Below the pieces are notes generated by a model. That model saw nothing but the letters and a program-made list of their open reading frames with translations. It made no database searches and was not told where the DNA came from. From Sphaeroforma sirkka (lineage: Eukaryota; Opisthokonta; Ichthyosporea; Ichthyophonida), in assembly GCA_001586965.3 (NCBI GenBank), contig LUCW03002621.1, forward strand, positions 162,501 to 226,500: DNA of 64,000 bases, in the 5' to 3' direction. The position numbers and the translations under genes were made by a program. Positions 47,490-60,199 of the stretch are shown in pieces (position 1 is the first letter of the stretch; each line of letters begins with the position of its first letter).

Positions 47490-47898
47490 GTATTTTTGGA
47501 TCTAAGGTGAGAGACTACAGGTGTCAGATCAGCTTTCACGACAAATTAACACTCTGATCTATTGAAATCATTTGAGTTGACTCACTCCCAAGAGTCGAAT
47601 AAGTTTCTTAACTCACTCTCGACCAACAACACGAGCACATCAACTAGCAGAGGAGTCGAAATAGAATAGGGATGATGTTATTTACTTCAATTTGGGTAAA
47701 TTATTATATCTACATGCACATTATCGAAGTGTAAAAGTGTTCTGAAGGTTACTTATATTCCCTATGTGCGTTTCCATCCTGGCCAATCCAAATGGTTGAA
47801 CACTATTACAAACACCGTAGATATAAAACAAATGGTGAAATCAGAAATACATATATAAATTCGCATTATATAGAAATTTACTTTTCTACACTCTTAAT
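47490..47898 (-). repeat. Inverted, diverged copy of the 43.7-44.2 kb repeat
   Basis: Its reverse complement aligns with 43,704-44,235: first the 205-bp family-4 unit (here about 250 bp, 47,646-47,898), then CTCTCGG-like units, then the shared ACCTGTAGTCTCTCA block at about 47,505-47,525. Much more diverged than the 55.8-kb copy. Confidence 0.65.
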
Positions 47899-50690
47899 AT
47901 TGGAACTTAGGGTATATGGAATAAATGTAGGATTCACAACTCAAACTCAGATAAGAAACGTGCTACTTTGATAATGCCAGGAAAGCAGCGTTATCTGAAA
48001 AACGGAGGCAAGAAGGATAACTGGGCTCATTGATACGGGTACAACCTCTCGGAACATGTATTTGCCTCTTACGTACTTCGCTGACATGAAGCTTTTTTCC
48101 AAATCAATCGTGTTCACCAGGTTGCCCTTTGCAAGCCATTTCTTAATTCAGGGTACGTGAAAACCGAAGCATTTAGCCACAACTTACCATAACATACAAC
48201 GGAGAATACAAAACCAGAAATTATAAATAATTGGAGTAATATTGATTGCGCACATGCGGTAATCACCATGCTTACATCTGATTCAAACATTGCATTCCCG
48301 TTCCACAGTTCTACGCCAACTGCACATAAAAAATATAAGATGGTCTGATTTACTGCGGCATCTAAGAAGGTAAAAATAATTTGCAACATAGAGTACCCCG
48401 CCCGAGAGCATGTTCAGCTCAGTGTATTTCTTAAGTTCTTTTGTATCTAAAATGGATGTACCGAACTTTATGGAGTACTGGAGAAAATGGTATACTGTCA
48501 ACTGACATGTTTCAACTTTTTGAGATTACGAAGCCCTTATCAGATACGCTTAACAACATACATAGGGGTGTTGTGTACATATTCGTGTATTGTTCATACA
48601 ATACACTTTTAATTCCATCTCTATTTTGATGATTTCAAAAGGCAATTGTGTCGAAGAATCGTCCGCCTAAAACACTATCAAACATCCCACTGTCACTACC
48701 GAACTATTATACAATGCAAAAATCTTTACATTTAAGGCTACCGAATTTTCATACAATTCATATATTTTTGCTTTCTGTATGAATGAATGACTGTCAATAC
48801 CAAACTGCTATACAATTCATACATCTTTGAATTCAAGTAAGAACAAATCACTGTCACTATCTAAGTACTACACAATTCATACATTAGGAAGAATAAATCA
48901 CTGTCCTTGTACCGAACTTTTATACAATTCATAAAAACAACTTTTACATTCAAGAAGTAGAAATAAACCACTGTCATTAGGTACCGAACTATTATACACA
49001 GAATGGTCATTCCCATTGGCTTTGACCAAGCTCATTTTCTATTGGCTCACATGTGTCGACTGGAAGTTCACTAATAATTATCCCAGTATTCAATTTCTCA
49101 ATTTCTCCATTTCTCCAATTTTTAAAAATTTGTACGCTTCACACAACTGTAATACCCCATACGGGAAAAGAAAACTAAACAAAAATGAAAGGGTTTAGGG
49201 GTTTTTAGCCCCCTAAAACTTGTAAATAATACTAGGCTGCATATCATGCATAATTGAGATATACAGCAAGAGTACCAAGTCATAAAGTACCTTAACCTGC
49301 ATGTTTTGAGATGGACGTACTGCTGATACTATCTACACGATAACAGCTAGATTGATGTGTATATAGGCTTATAACCTCGTGCTATAGATATACACGAAGT
49401 GAATCTAGCTCATACTAGATGTACCTTTTGAATACTTCCAAGACACTCGCTTGATGAAAGATATGCTATTTTCAACTATACGAGCATGCACTAGGAGAAT
49501 TGTACTGTATGCGGTGGATGAAGAATGGGAACTCAATATATTACTACCTACGATGACTGTTAGATGTGAGCTAAATAAAACATTATCGTCAATCGTATAC
49601 GCATTAATTATACCTTGATATATCATCGTTTAGTTGCAACTAGTTTATATTGGACGACAAAACATTTATCAGCACACAACAAAGACTACATATACACTTC
49701 AATGGCACTTCAACAAATACTACAATTGGGCTAGCACACAACAAAGACTACATATACACTTCAATGACACTTCAACAAATATTACAATTGGGCTAGCACA
49801 CTTCTAGAAACATATTCAAGTGAAACAACTACAAGCACACCTTAGTAGTGTATATAGACATTATATCAAGTCAAGCAACTGCCTGCACACCTTGGCAATT
49901 GACAAACCTATAGATATGCCTTTTTGAGCAGCTATCCACAATATATAAACGATGCAATCATAAGCACACAACAAAAACTATACTTACACCTTCAATGCCA
50001 CTGGGTAGTATACTGCTAAAACATACATGTGTACTATACCACGTGAAACAATTGCAAGCACACCTTGGAAGAAAACGTCTATATGATATCATGCCAAACC
50101 GCTGCAAGCACACATTGGCACTCGTCAAACCAATAGAGGTATCCTCTTTAAACTCAGTGATTTTATGGGCGGGAAGTACTTTAATCTCCAACCCCAGTAG
50201 TATATTCAACCATTCATTTAACTCATCTTCCGCCTCGTATGCTAACAAATGCTGTAGGCAGAACCAGGTTCAGCTTTTCAAAGTGCAACAAGTCTGAATA
50301 AATCAGTTCAGTCGGAAGTGTCGTTCTAGATGGTATGTCTGATGAAATCATTGATCGTATTACTGCGAAGGTATGAGTTTCGCTTTATATAAAAGATTTG
50401 GGATATGTCAACTCCGTCGAGTTTGAATAAATATCTTATGTTTTCGGGTTCCTAGATACTAAATCTTACAATGCATCGATGACGCCAAATTCAGTCACCA
50501 TTATGGAGGTATCTTTATAATCTGAATTGTCATGCCCGGTCCTTTTTTCCATCATGACAGTGTCGGTCCTCAAATACATCATGAAAGGGTGATTTGTCGA
50601 CAATGAAACAAATTCAAATGGTAGAACCACTACATCGCGTAATGCGGGTTGCAAAATAATTTGATTTTATACGAGGTGCAATATTAACGG
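47899..50690. other. Non-coding DNA with local tandem duplications
   Basis: No gene recognised. About five diverged units of 65-80 bp (CACTGTCA---TACCGAACT-TTATACAATTCATA) run from 48,685 to 49,005. A 62-bp near-perfect direct duplication starting AGCACACAACAAAGACTACA lies at 49,671-49,796, with a partial third copy at 49,964. ORFs near 50.0-50.3 kb on both strands match nothing I know. Confidence 0.5.
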
Positions 50691-51690
50691 CAAACGTTTG
50701 AAGTGTATAAAGAACATCAGGCCAAAAAGCTACGCATGATACGAGTAAAAGCGCCTTCGTTACTTCGGTACAAACGCAATATGTACTATCATCGGAAAAT
50801 ATTGCTCAGAGAAGACAAAAGTTACAAAAGACGTGATAGTGTAGTTTTGCAATTGGTTGTGGGCGATTGTTCGGTATTGTATAAAGCGAGTTGTAGCCCG
50901 AAGGCACACATAAAAATAATAGACATAAATCGTCCATGTGCCTGGATCGAAGGGATTATACCTGGTCGACTATGACTCGGCGCACATTTTTAAGGGGTGC
51001 CCTCCCTTATATGTTCGTCTTTTCACATTCAGTACAGCGCCGATACATTTCACGTATAGATACCTTCAGTGCAGGATTATTAAGTCCCACACCAATCGCC
51101 GCTTGTAAGTGTGTTCAGTGAGGAAGATTATGCAACGTGTTAGCCATGTTTTCGAGTTTTGTCAAGTTGGCAAATATTTGAGATGTATTTGTTGAGTCAA
51201 CTAAATCATTAGTGTCAGCGACATCAGTAGAGTTCTTATTAGTGTATGTTTGGGAAACGTGGCTAATTAACTATATTTCACGTAGAAGTTTGTAAAGAAG
51301 CAGTTTGACCACACTTAACTGTTCCTTAAGCAGCGCTTTGAGTATTGTATACAAGGTTCTGGTTTGTTGTGTAAAGATTTGAGTCTTGCTCCATGTCCTT
51401 AGCAAGGTATATGTATTGACGATATTGTCATGCTTCAGTAGACATCACCATGACTGCATTAGTGGGAGTGTTTGTCTTGTTTGGAATATATAACAAAAGT
51501 ATTAAACTCTTCTTATTTTTTTAAGTATTTGACAGATCGTTTAGCTTAAGCTCAATCTTAATATAGCTGCAGAACACAGCAAACAAGTATCCTAATATGG
51601 TCCCCGACTCACCCTAAGGGTGACACCTTTCAGCTTGACATCTCAAAGTATATTGCTTGGCTAGCCCACCTTGGTATCCAAGCCTACTCA
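50690..51690 (-). mobile_element. Decayed Ty3/gypsy relative of E2, rearranged (fossil)
   Basis: Blocks matching E2/E4 on the minus strand run from integrase core (about 50,720-51,000) through the zinc finger (about 51,020-51,120) to the linker (about 51,300-51,480). At about 51,570-51,680 a further block matching the Dam-like domain (CAGCTTGACAT...GCTAGCCCACCTT) lies in the opposite orientation. No LTRs. Old, with many breaks. Confidence 0.7.
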
Positions 51691-52181
51691 GCACTACTGG
51701 CTTAGTACTCTTACTTAGGCATACACTACAAAAGTATGAGGTGTGTGATCTCCACTATTTGAATCAGCTAGTGTAAAAACACAGCAGATCGTAGCTGTGA
51801 GATTCATTGCGCGTTGTATAATACCCAGTGCTGATCCATTCGGCCGAGAGTGGTGTTATATAAACAATCATATATTTAGACAGAATATGCCAAGGCGTAC
51901 CGTGTGACATAGGTGACACAAAGATTTTACTGTACATATTCGGAAATATGTCCGTAGCAAATATTTTGTATATACTATTAATCCTAAATGTGCACATAAA
52001 GGCTATACATATATAAGTATCTATGTACTCGTCAGTCTGTACACAAGTTTTACAATAATACATTGCCTCACTGTGAAGTGCGCTGTACACCTACACAAAA
52101 GCATTTGACCGTTTTATACTAAGGGTGCACCTACAAATGTGGTGAATAACGTAAATGACTGAAACAATCAACATAGTATCC

Positions 52182-52365
52182 GTCATTCATCTTACTTATT
52201 ATTCATAATGTCATACTGGTGTAGTCCAATACGCTTACGTTTAAAAATGAATTTTATTCGTGGGATATGCTTGATTATTTGGATTCATTTGGATCAGTCA
52301 TCCATCTTATTTGTTACTTATTATGTCATACTGGTGTAGTCCAGTATATTTACTTTTAAAAACTA
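52182..52365 (+). repeat. Direct repeat, about 65 bp, period about 115 bp
   Basis: TCATTCATCTTA-TTATT...ATGTCATACTGGTGTAGTCCA occurs from 52,182 and again from about 52,297, each followed by a T/A-rich stretch ending TTTAAAAA. Confidence 0.75.
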
Positions 52366-52446
52366 TTTCTTTAATGGTTATACTTGTTTGTTAGGATTCG
52401 TGGCGAGTACGTAAAGTACACACTTTTGACTCTTATATTCTCAGCG

Positions 52447-52615
52447 TATCTTCTCAGCTTTACAACGCTGTTTACATTATGGGTTTTACCATTAGCTGTA
52501 AAAGTGCAATATATCAAGCCAAACCTCTAGATATCTTCTCAGCTCTACAACGGTGTATACATTATGGGTTTTACCATTAGCTGTAAAAGTGCAATCTATC
52601 AAGCCAAACTTCTAT
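52447..52615 (+). repeat. Tandem duplication, 85-bp unit
   Basis: TATCTTCTCAGCT-TACAACG-TGT begins at 52,447 and at 52,532. Both copies contain CATTATGGGTTTTACCATTA and end with ATCAAGCCAAAC-TCT. There are only a few differences. Confidence 0.85.
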
Positions 52616-52931
52616 AATGGATTTTCTTGCATGTTATACAGCTGATTACAGTTACAGGACATAATAACCGGTGAAATTCTAATCTGCCATAGTATACTCA
52701 GACTTCTGGAAGGGATCTTGATTGGTCAAGGTGAAGTGCGGACAAAATAGGATCACTCATTTTCGACTACATATGCAGCGGATTGTACAACATAGATTGA
52801 ACACACAGCATTTGTCTCATCTGAAATAAAAAGTACATAGATTTGAGCATCCCGGAAGAACTAGTCAATAACAAAAACACAGCGCATCGTGCGGACTGAG
52901 ATCGAAGTACTCTCGCCGCTTTCCAGTTTTA

Positions 52932-53004
52932 TAGTAAATTAAGTGAATGACAACCAATCTATCTAGTGCTAGATTGTTTGGTTCAGTTATTCACCTAATT
53001 TACT
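52932..53004. repeat. 73-bp imperfect palindrome
   Basis: The left arm (TAGTAAATTAAGTGAATGAC, then CCAATCTATCTAG) and right arm (CTAGATTGTTTGG, then GTTATTCACCTAATTTACTA) are reverse complements with a few mismatches and almost no loop. Confidence 0.8.
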
Positions 53005-55130
53005 ACATCAGCTATGGAATTTGATTCCTGAATGAGCGAAACCCTGTATCGGTCACGAATAAATTAACGCCAGGGATAAAAGGGGGCGGACATATGTAAT
53101 CTCCATATTTCAATCCCATGTTTTGATTAACATGAGTGCTGCCACCAACGCGAGTTCATAGTCAAACAATGACTGTAATAATATTTACATGATGCATTTG
53201 TCGTGACTAATCTTTTGCACCAACTTCTACTATATTGATTCAAATTCAATAAAATCAATATCTTGATTGAGGAATGCGAGCAAATTGAAAGTGACCAAGG
53301 GCTTGGTATCTTTTGATTTGGGGCTGGAAATAGCCGGCTGTGAAAATACTTGAGACAATATCTGGAATGAATCAAAACGACGACATTTTCCACACGGATT
53401 CTCAAAATAATTGAGACCATGACAAAAAAAATATTGATCTCGTACTTAATCACATGTCAATATAAGACATCACCAAGAACCAAGTTCCCGACGAATCGAA
53501 TGGACGAATGTTAATCGAGCAAAACTTCACAACACTTAGAAGTTCAATACTATTAATAGCTCACATATGATGGTCTATGTTTGTTTTATGTTTATAGCGA
53601 CATCAAAAATGTTAATATTCAGCAGTCTGCGCACTTTGAAGTGGGGATGTCATATCGATACGATATTGTTGCTCCAACTCGATTGCCATATGTCTTACAT
53701 GCTAATTACAAGGAGTCGAAACTATTTTCCGCTTTCTAAGCTGCTTTCCAACTCTGGATATATATAAAAATCCCTGCAGGAATTATGTGCAAATAACAAC
53801 TAAGTCAGCTTTTGTCTTGTGCTATTGTTGATATTGCTAGCATATATAAGTTGTCAAATTGAAGCGTTATTCGCGGATTCTCCTGAGATTTCAGGTTTTA
53901 GAGTCTGTTGATGCACCTGCGAAGATTTCCGGTATTAATAACAGTAAGAGTCGGATAAAAGATGAACGAGTCATTCATCCGACTCAAGCGTCATACAACA
54001 ATCCACATCTGTATTTATATATATTTTTATGTATATAGATATGTTTTGGTATTGCAGCAAGTGTATACATATAAAAACATGGTATACAAAATATAATGGA
54101 TATGTGACTAAGTTGAGTCACAGCTGAATAGTAATAGCTCAGAGTTTGAGCGTGAACAGACACTACAACACCAGCCTTTATGATGAAAAATTGGAAGTGA
54201 CAGTAATGAACAGAGTTCTGTGTACAGCGCAGCGCCTATATCACAAATGATCGGCCACCAGTCACCACATTGTACAGATATAAGGCCGTCTACTTTCGGT
54301 TGTAAAATGCTAATTGTATGTGGGTTTACCTCGAAAACAATGATTATGTATATATATATATGTATGTATACCCCCCCCATACTCCCCAGCAGGGCAGACG
54401 GAACCGACGTTCCCATCCATGTTGTCGCTTCCAAGGAGAGAGCTATAGTATTCAAGAAGGTAGCTGATTGCCTTGAGTTCTGGTCATCGAGGACCGGCAG
54501 GTCCGGGCTGGCCCTCATTGTGGTTTGGGTCCAAATACCACCCTTTACTACAGCCCCGGACAGACTCAAGAAGTTAGAAACGCTCAAATTTGGGGTAGTC
54601 AAAGTCCGAAATTCATGCTGACGAGATTTTCAATTTCTTGGTCTCAACATAAACAGAAAAATGGTGGTAGTGAAAAATAACAAACATTGAGCAGGAGAGT
54701 GTGTAGGTGCCAGGCGGACGAGTGTGGGGTTAGTTGGCTAGTATAGGAGTGCGGTAGGAACGTGACAGCGCTGGAGAGAAGAAATGGGGCATCGGTGGAA
54801 GAGAGAGGGCAAGGAGTGTGCCCTCGTAACATAACTCGTTGGCTCGGAAGGCATCATCTGAGATGGCCGTGGTCACGTCGTACCGTATCCCACAGGGTAG
54901 TGTGCATCCGACGGCCAGAAAGAAGCAGCCAACGGCCGGTGTGTGTACAAGACATACACACTACGCCTGGTGTCAGCGGTGGACGGCAGGCCAACATCAA
55001 AGGGCCGCGACTGTCGTCGTAGAATACAGTGATGTCGTCACATCGAGGGTGTCTCGACACATCAACACAAGGGTCAGAATAATCAATCCCCCTCAATCCT
55101 TTAATGTAGTGTATATCACTAGAAAGCTAC
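53005..55130. other. No recognisable gene
   Basis: AT-rich to about 54,100. From 54,100 to 55,130 composition rises in GC and overlapping ORFs appear on both strands (54,108-54,602 minus, 164 codons; 54,220-54,621 plus, 133 codons; 54,839-55,222 plus). None resembles a known family to me. The plus-strand piece around 54,390-54,600 looks the most protein-like and could be an exon of an unknown gene. Confidence 0.3.
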
Positions 55131-55848
55131 ATGCTAGTCATCCCGGGCATGCCGGGTTGGGCACCCCTAAAAAGTGTGACAGAAGACCAACCGATGCGCC
55201 GAGTCATAGTCGATTTTGTTAAACTCCCGCGATCCAAGCATACCGGCGATGTATATATCTGTCATTTCTTATGTGTGGCTTCGGGCTATAACTTGCTTTA
55301 TGCAATACCGAACAAACGCCCGCAAACAGTGGCAGAGTTATGCTATCACGTCTTTACTGACTTCGGTTTCCCCCGAGTACTATGTTCTGATAACGGTAGT
55401 GAGTTTTGTACCGACGAAATGGAGGCACTTATACTCGTATCAGGCATGACCCATAGGCGTGGTGTTTCTTATAAACCTCAAACGCAGGGGTGCAAATGAG
55501 ACACGCCATAGAGAACTAAAGAAGCTATGGCGTACCGCACTAGATGACGTTGAGGATATGTGGCCTTATCATTTGAAATGAGTTCAGACCCAAATATATA
55601 ACTGCATTAATCCTGAAACTGGAACACTCCCGTTTCACTATATCTTTGGCCGCTATAGTGAATTACAAGCAACGATTGACAAAACTGCGCCCGAGAAACA
55701 CGTTACTCCGTGGCTACAAAAGATCGAGCATATGCGGAACGTTGTTTATCTCTGATTACTCGAGCACTTAAAGCGAATGACCGATGGAATAACACTAAGA
55801 ACATTGTTCAGTTCAAAGTTGGCGATTATGTTAAAATTATAAATCGGT

Positions 55849-56054
55849 TGCAGAAAAGTTGAAATAGAAAAGCATCGAAGCGTTAAAGTGTTCCGCATAA
55901 GGTTTCTCATACTGACCATATGAGGTTTTACCCTGGCCAGCCCAAGCGGCTGAACACTAGCACAAACACCTTAGGTATAAACCCGAAGGTGAGTTCAGAA
56001 ATAAATATATACATTTGCACTTTATTTAAAGTCTACTACATTGTACTCTTAACA
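55849..56054 (-). repeat. Family-4 short LTR-like repeat inserted in E3 (206 bp)
   Basis: The reverse complement starts TGTTAAGAGTACAATGTAGT and ends TTTCAACTTTTCTGCA. It is a close match to 43,704-43,908. It interrupts the region that is continuous in E4 at about 58,970-59,000. No matching target duplication is evident. It inserted after E3. Confidence 0.75.
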
Positions 56055-56766
56055 GAACTCTCTTCTAAGACAGTTGGACCTTTTGTTATTTCCTATCATG
56101 ATGAGAAGAGTGATACTTATAAAGTGAAAAACATAGATGGTACTAGCGCAACTAATTTAGACACTCACCGTATCCCTACCTCCGAACTCTCATTCGCTCG
56201 CTCATTTGATTCTGATGTCCCAGTTATGGAGTCACAAGTCAAAGATATAATTGACAGAACATCCGAAGACGGCTACACTTACTACAAGACCCGTTTTTTG
56301 GATGGGACAGTAGCTTGGCTAACCCCCGATGCATTTCGTGAATCTCGCGACTTCCTTTGTATTTTTAACAAGAAATGAAATAAGCGTTTACATAAGAACG
56401 CACGAGATAAACGGAAAGGGTTTCCTCAGGTGACTGCAAACCCTGATGGATTTGAAATACTTTTTTGCCATCTACTTCCTATGTGACTAAGCTTTCTGAT
56501 CTGTTTACCAACAGAGCAGAAAATTCTTTGAAGAACAACCTTTGGCTATTACCTTACCAAGTAATAAACGTAAGGCGCCTACATCGGAAATGGTTACTGG
56601 ACCAAATACTAAACGACATAGAGTACAACATGAGTCTTGAACTCGTACATATAGGCACATATTTACTCGATAAGCCATGACCGAAACCGTTTTACTTTGG
56701 TTTTCGCTTTACGAACTCGATCGTACCTTCACGTACGTCCGTAGTCCTAAAAGCTACTGGGAGCTA

Positions 56767-57362
56767 TGTAAAAATACGGCCTCCGGTCAGTCTAAAATTT
56801 CAAGATCAAATGAGATAACACATTGATTTTTATTTGTATTCAAATAATTTGATACAAGTTCTTTTTCCAATATTTCCAAAGTGTTCTAAATTCATTTTGT
56901 TGGCTCCAATAGCCTGAGTAATTGATATGACCCATTTACTTGGACTTATTTGAGACGATAGTAGATGTAGGATATTAAAAATTAAATTTTATAATCTCTG
57001 GACTACTACTTACTGGTTTTGGTCTTCCCGCCAATCTCCAAAATCCAATAAGTTTTTTTTCTTTTTTTAACTTTTCTTCAGATGGAACTTTATTTATATT
57101 AGCTTATGTATTAACTTGACTTACGTGCTCATGTCTATCTACAAATTATATATGTGGTCATGAACACTTAGTACTTCTAGTGAAAATAATTTAATAAAAA
57201 ACAGCTGGAGGTACGTCCTGTGTGATCGAGGACATTAAGGCACTTACCAAGAGGTAGTCCCGATCATTCTTACACAAGCTACCACTGCTAAATCCTAACT
57301 GACTTAAATTGTATCTTAGTTCATATAGCATAGTTACATAGAAATATACATCAAAGTTTACA
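56767..57362 (+). repeat. E3 3' LTR (596 bp)
   Basis: It starts TGTAAAAATACGGCCTCCGG and ends ATCAAAGTTTACA, full length compared with the solo LTR at 14,821. Confidence 0.88.
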
Positions 57363-57697
57363 TGCCCTGGGAAACGAGAAGATCACTTGTGGCTGACCGT
57401 GGTCGACATCGCAAACCCCCACACAGTGGCAAGGCCACATCAGGCTGTAGAGTGGGCCGGCGTCTCCTGGGGTGGGAAGGGGTCAGTCAACTGGAGCGAG
57501 TCGTGCTTGAGCTTCCAGGTGGCCAACATCTCCTGGCGGAACGCTGAGGAAGCTGCAAAATGGAAAGGACTGCACAGCTGAGAGAGCGTGCCTGTAGCGT
57601 TCCTCACTTGGCGGGTGTGATCATCAAAGAACGCCTCATCGTCAGTCGTGAATTCACTCGACCGGAGGTGGTTGTGCACAGCACACAGGCGGTCTAT
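57363..57697. other. GC-rich unique segment between two convergent elements
   Basis: 335 bp, much richer in GC than the flanks, with open frames on both strands: minus 57,679-57,440 (79 codons) and plus 57,387-57,581 (64 codons). The minus frame (VHNHLRSSEFTTDDEAFFDD-like) has good protein character, but I do not recognise it. It could be an exon of a host gene or of a DNA transposon into which the LTR elements inserted. Confidence 0.35.
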
Positions 57698-58238
57698 ACA
57701 ATTTAGTCAGTTAGGATTTAGCAGTGGTAGCTTGTGTAAGAATGATCGGGACTGCCTCTTGTAACCTAAATATCCTCGATCACACAGGGCGTACCTCTAG
57801 CTGTTCTTTTATTGAATAATTTTCACTAGAAGTACTAAATGTTCATGACCACTTGCCTAATTTGTAATAGACATAATAACGTAAGTCACGTTAATACATT
57901 AGCTGATATAAATAAAGTTCCATCTGAAGAAAGTTAAAAAAAAGAAAAAGACTTATTGATTTTGGAGATTGGCGGGAGGACCAAAATCAATAAGTAGTAG
58001 TTCGGAGATTATAAAATTTAGTTTATAATATCCTACATCTACTAATGTCTCATATAGGTCCAAGTAGATGAGTCATACCAAATACTCAGGCTATTGGAGC
58101 CATCAAAGTGAATTTAGAACACTTTGGAAATATTGGAAAAAGAGCTTGTACTAATTATTTAAAATACAAATAAAAAACCAATGTATTATCTCAATTGATC
58201 TTGATATTTTAGACTGACCGGAGGTAAGTATTTCTACA
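57698..58238 (-). repeat. E4 3' LTR, partial (541 bp)
   Basis: It matches the E2 LTR from the ATTTAGTCAGTTAGGATTTA region to the inner end TATTTCTACA. The outermost part of the LTR is not present. Confidence 0.88.
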
Positions 58239-59960
58239 TAGCCCCAGTAGCTTTTAGAACTACGAACGTACGTTAAGATACGATCTAGTTGGTAAAAGCG
58301 AAAACCAAAGTAAAACGGTTTGTCGTATGACTTATCGAGTAAGTATGTGCCTATATGTACGAGTTCAAGACTCATGTTGTACTCTATGTCGTTTAGTATT
58401 TGGTCCAGTAACCATTTCGATGTAGGCGCCTTACGTTTATTATTTGGTAAGGTATTAGCCAAAGGCTGTTCTTCATTAGTAAGTAAGTTTGAACAATTTT
58501 CTGCACTGTTGGTAAGCAGATCAGAAAGTTTAGTCACGTAGGAAGTAGGTGGCAAATAGGGAATTTCAGATCCGTCAGGGTTTGTAGTCACCTGAGGAAA
58601 CCCTTTTCGTTTATCTCGTGTGTTCTTATGTAAACGCTTATTCCATTTCTTATTAAAGATACGAAGAAAGTCGCGAGATTCACGAAATGCATCGGAGGTT
58701 AGCCAAGCTACTGTCCCATCCATGAAACGGGTCTTGTAGTAAGTGTAACCGTCTTCGGATGTTTTATCAATTATATCTTTGACTTGTGACTCCATAACTG
58801 GTATATCAGAATCAAATGAGCGAGCGAATGAGAGTTCGGAGGTAGGGATACGGTGAGTGCCTAGATTGGTTGCGCTAGTACCATCAATGTTATTCACTTC
58901 GTAAGTATCACTCTTCTCATCATGGTAGGAAATAACAAAAGGTCCTATCGTCTTAGAAGAGAGTTCGGTAACGTTGGCGTTTCGATTTATAATGTTAACG
59001 TAATCGCCGACTTTGAACTGAACAATGTTCTTAGTGTTATTCCATCGGTCATACGCTTTAAGTAGGACGCGATTCTTGTGCTCGAGTAAACAGGGGGTAA
59101 ACAACGTTCTGCATATGCTCGATCTTTGTAGCCACGGGGTAGCGTGTTTCTCGGGCGCAGTTTTATCAAACGTTGCTTGTAATTCACTATAGCGGCCAAA
59201 GAAATAGTGAAACGGGAGTGTTCCAGTTTGAGGATTCATGCAGTTATTCATTTGAGTCTGAACCCATTTCAAATGATAAGGCCACATATCCTCAACGTCG
59301 TCTAGTGCGGTACGCAAGAGTTTCTTAAGTTCTCTATGACGTGTCTCATTTGCACCCTGCGTTTGAGGTTTGTAAGGGAACACCACGCCTATGGGTCATG
59401 CCTGATACGAGTATAAGTGCCTCCATTACGTCGGTACAAAACTCACTACCGTTATCAGAACATAGTACTCGGGGAAACCGAAGTCATTAAAGACGTGATA
59501 GCATAATTCTGCCACTGTTTGTGGACGTTTGTTCGGTATTGCATAAAGCAAGTTATAGCCCGAAGCCACACATAAGAAATGACAGATATATACATCGCCA
59601 GTATGCTTGGATCGCGGGAGTTTAACCAAATCGACTATGACTCGGCGCATCGGTTGGTCTTCTGTCACACTTTTTTTAGGGGTGCCCAACCGTATCGCTT
59701 GATCTGGTTCTTTTCACAATCAGTACAGCGTCGGTATACTTCACGTATGGTTTCTTTCAGCGCCGGGTGATCAAGCCCTGCACGAATAGCCATTTTATAA
59801 GTATGCTCATATGCTCGATGCGTTAAATTATGTATAATTTTAACTCTACTTTCGAGCTCCTCTAAGTCAGTCAGATTCTGCGTAACGCTGGCTGGATGAA
59901 CCATAGTCCTGTTGGAAAGGGCAACCTCAGTATCACAAGGGGTAGACTCCTGAGATACAT
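58239..59960 (-). mobile_element. E4 integrase and chromodomain-like C-terminus
   Basis: The zinc finger (H...H at about 59,790-59,840; TDCEKNQIK at about 59,710) precedes the core VIVDLVKLPRSKHTGDVYIC. After the core come GANETRHRELKKLLRTALDD (typical integrase helix, with E as the third catalytic residue), NNTKNIVQFKVGDYVNI (SH3-like GPF/Y region) and TYYKTRFMDGTVAWLTSDAF, a chromodomain-like pattern. The E4 C-terminus also has a long Ser/Lys tail. Confidence 0.85.
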
Positions 59961-60199
59961 AATTGACAACATTGGATTGTTGAAGTATCTTCTTCAGTTG
60001 TTTCGCAACTCCTGGCTGTTCTTTAAGCAGCGCTTTAAGTAGTTGAGTGCGAGCTTCAGGTTCTCTTAGAGTTTTGAGTCTTTGATCCATGGCCTTAGCT
60101 AGTTCCATGTTTTTTTACGATCTAATGCCGTTTCAATCGGCATTACCTCGACTGCAATCTTGTTGGGTGCATGTGTTGTACGAGTCTTGAGCTTTTGTT

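Larger units (their letters stand above)
55131..57362 (+). mobile_element. E3: 3' half of an E2-family Ty3/gypsy element
   Basis: It begins near the end of the integrase zinc-finger linker and continues through the integrase core (VIVDFVKLPRSKHTGDVYIC, VLCSDNGSEF), the integrase C-terminal part and the chromodomain-like segment (YKTRFLDGTVAWLTPDAF, about 56,285-56,340), to a 3' LTR at 56,767-57,362. Everything upstream is absent. A family-4 repeat is inserted at 55,849-56,054. It is very similar to E4. Broken. Confidence 0.85.
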
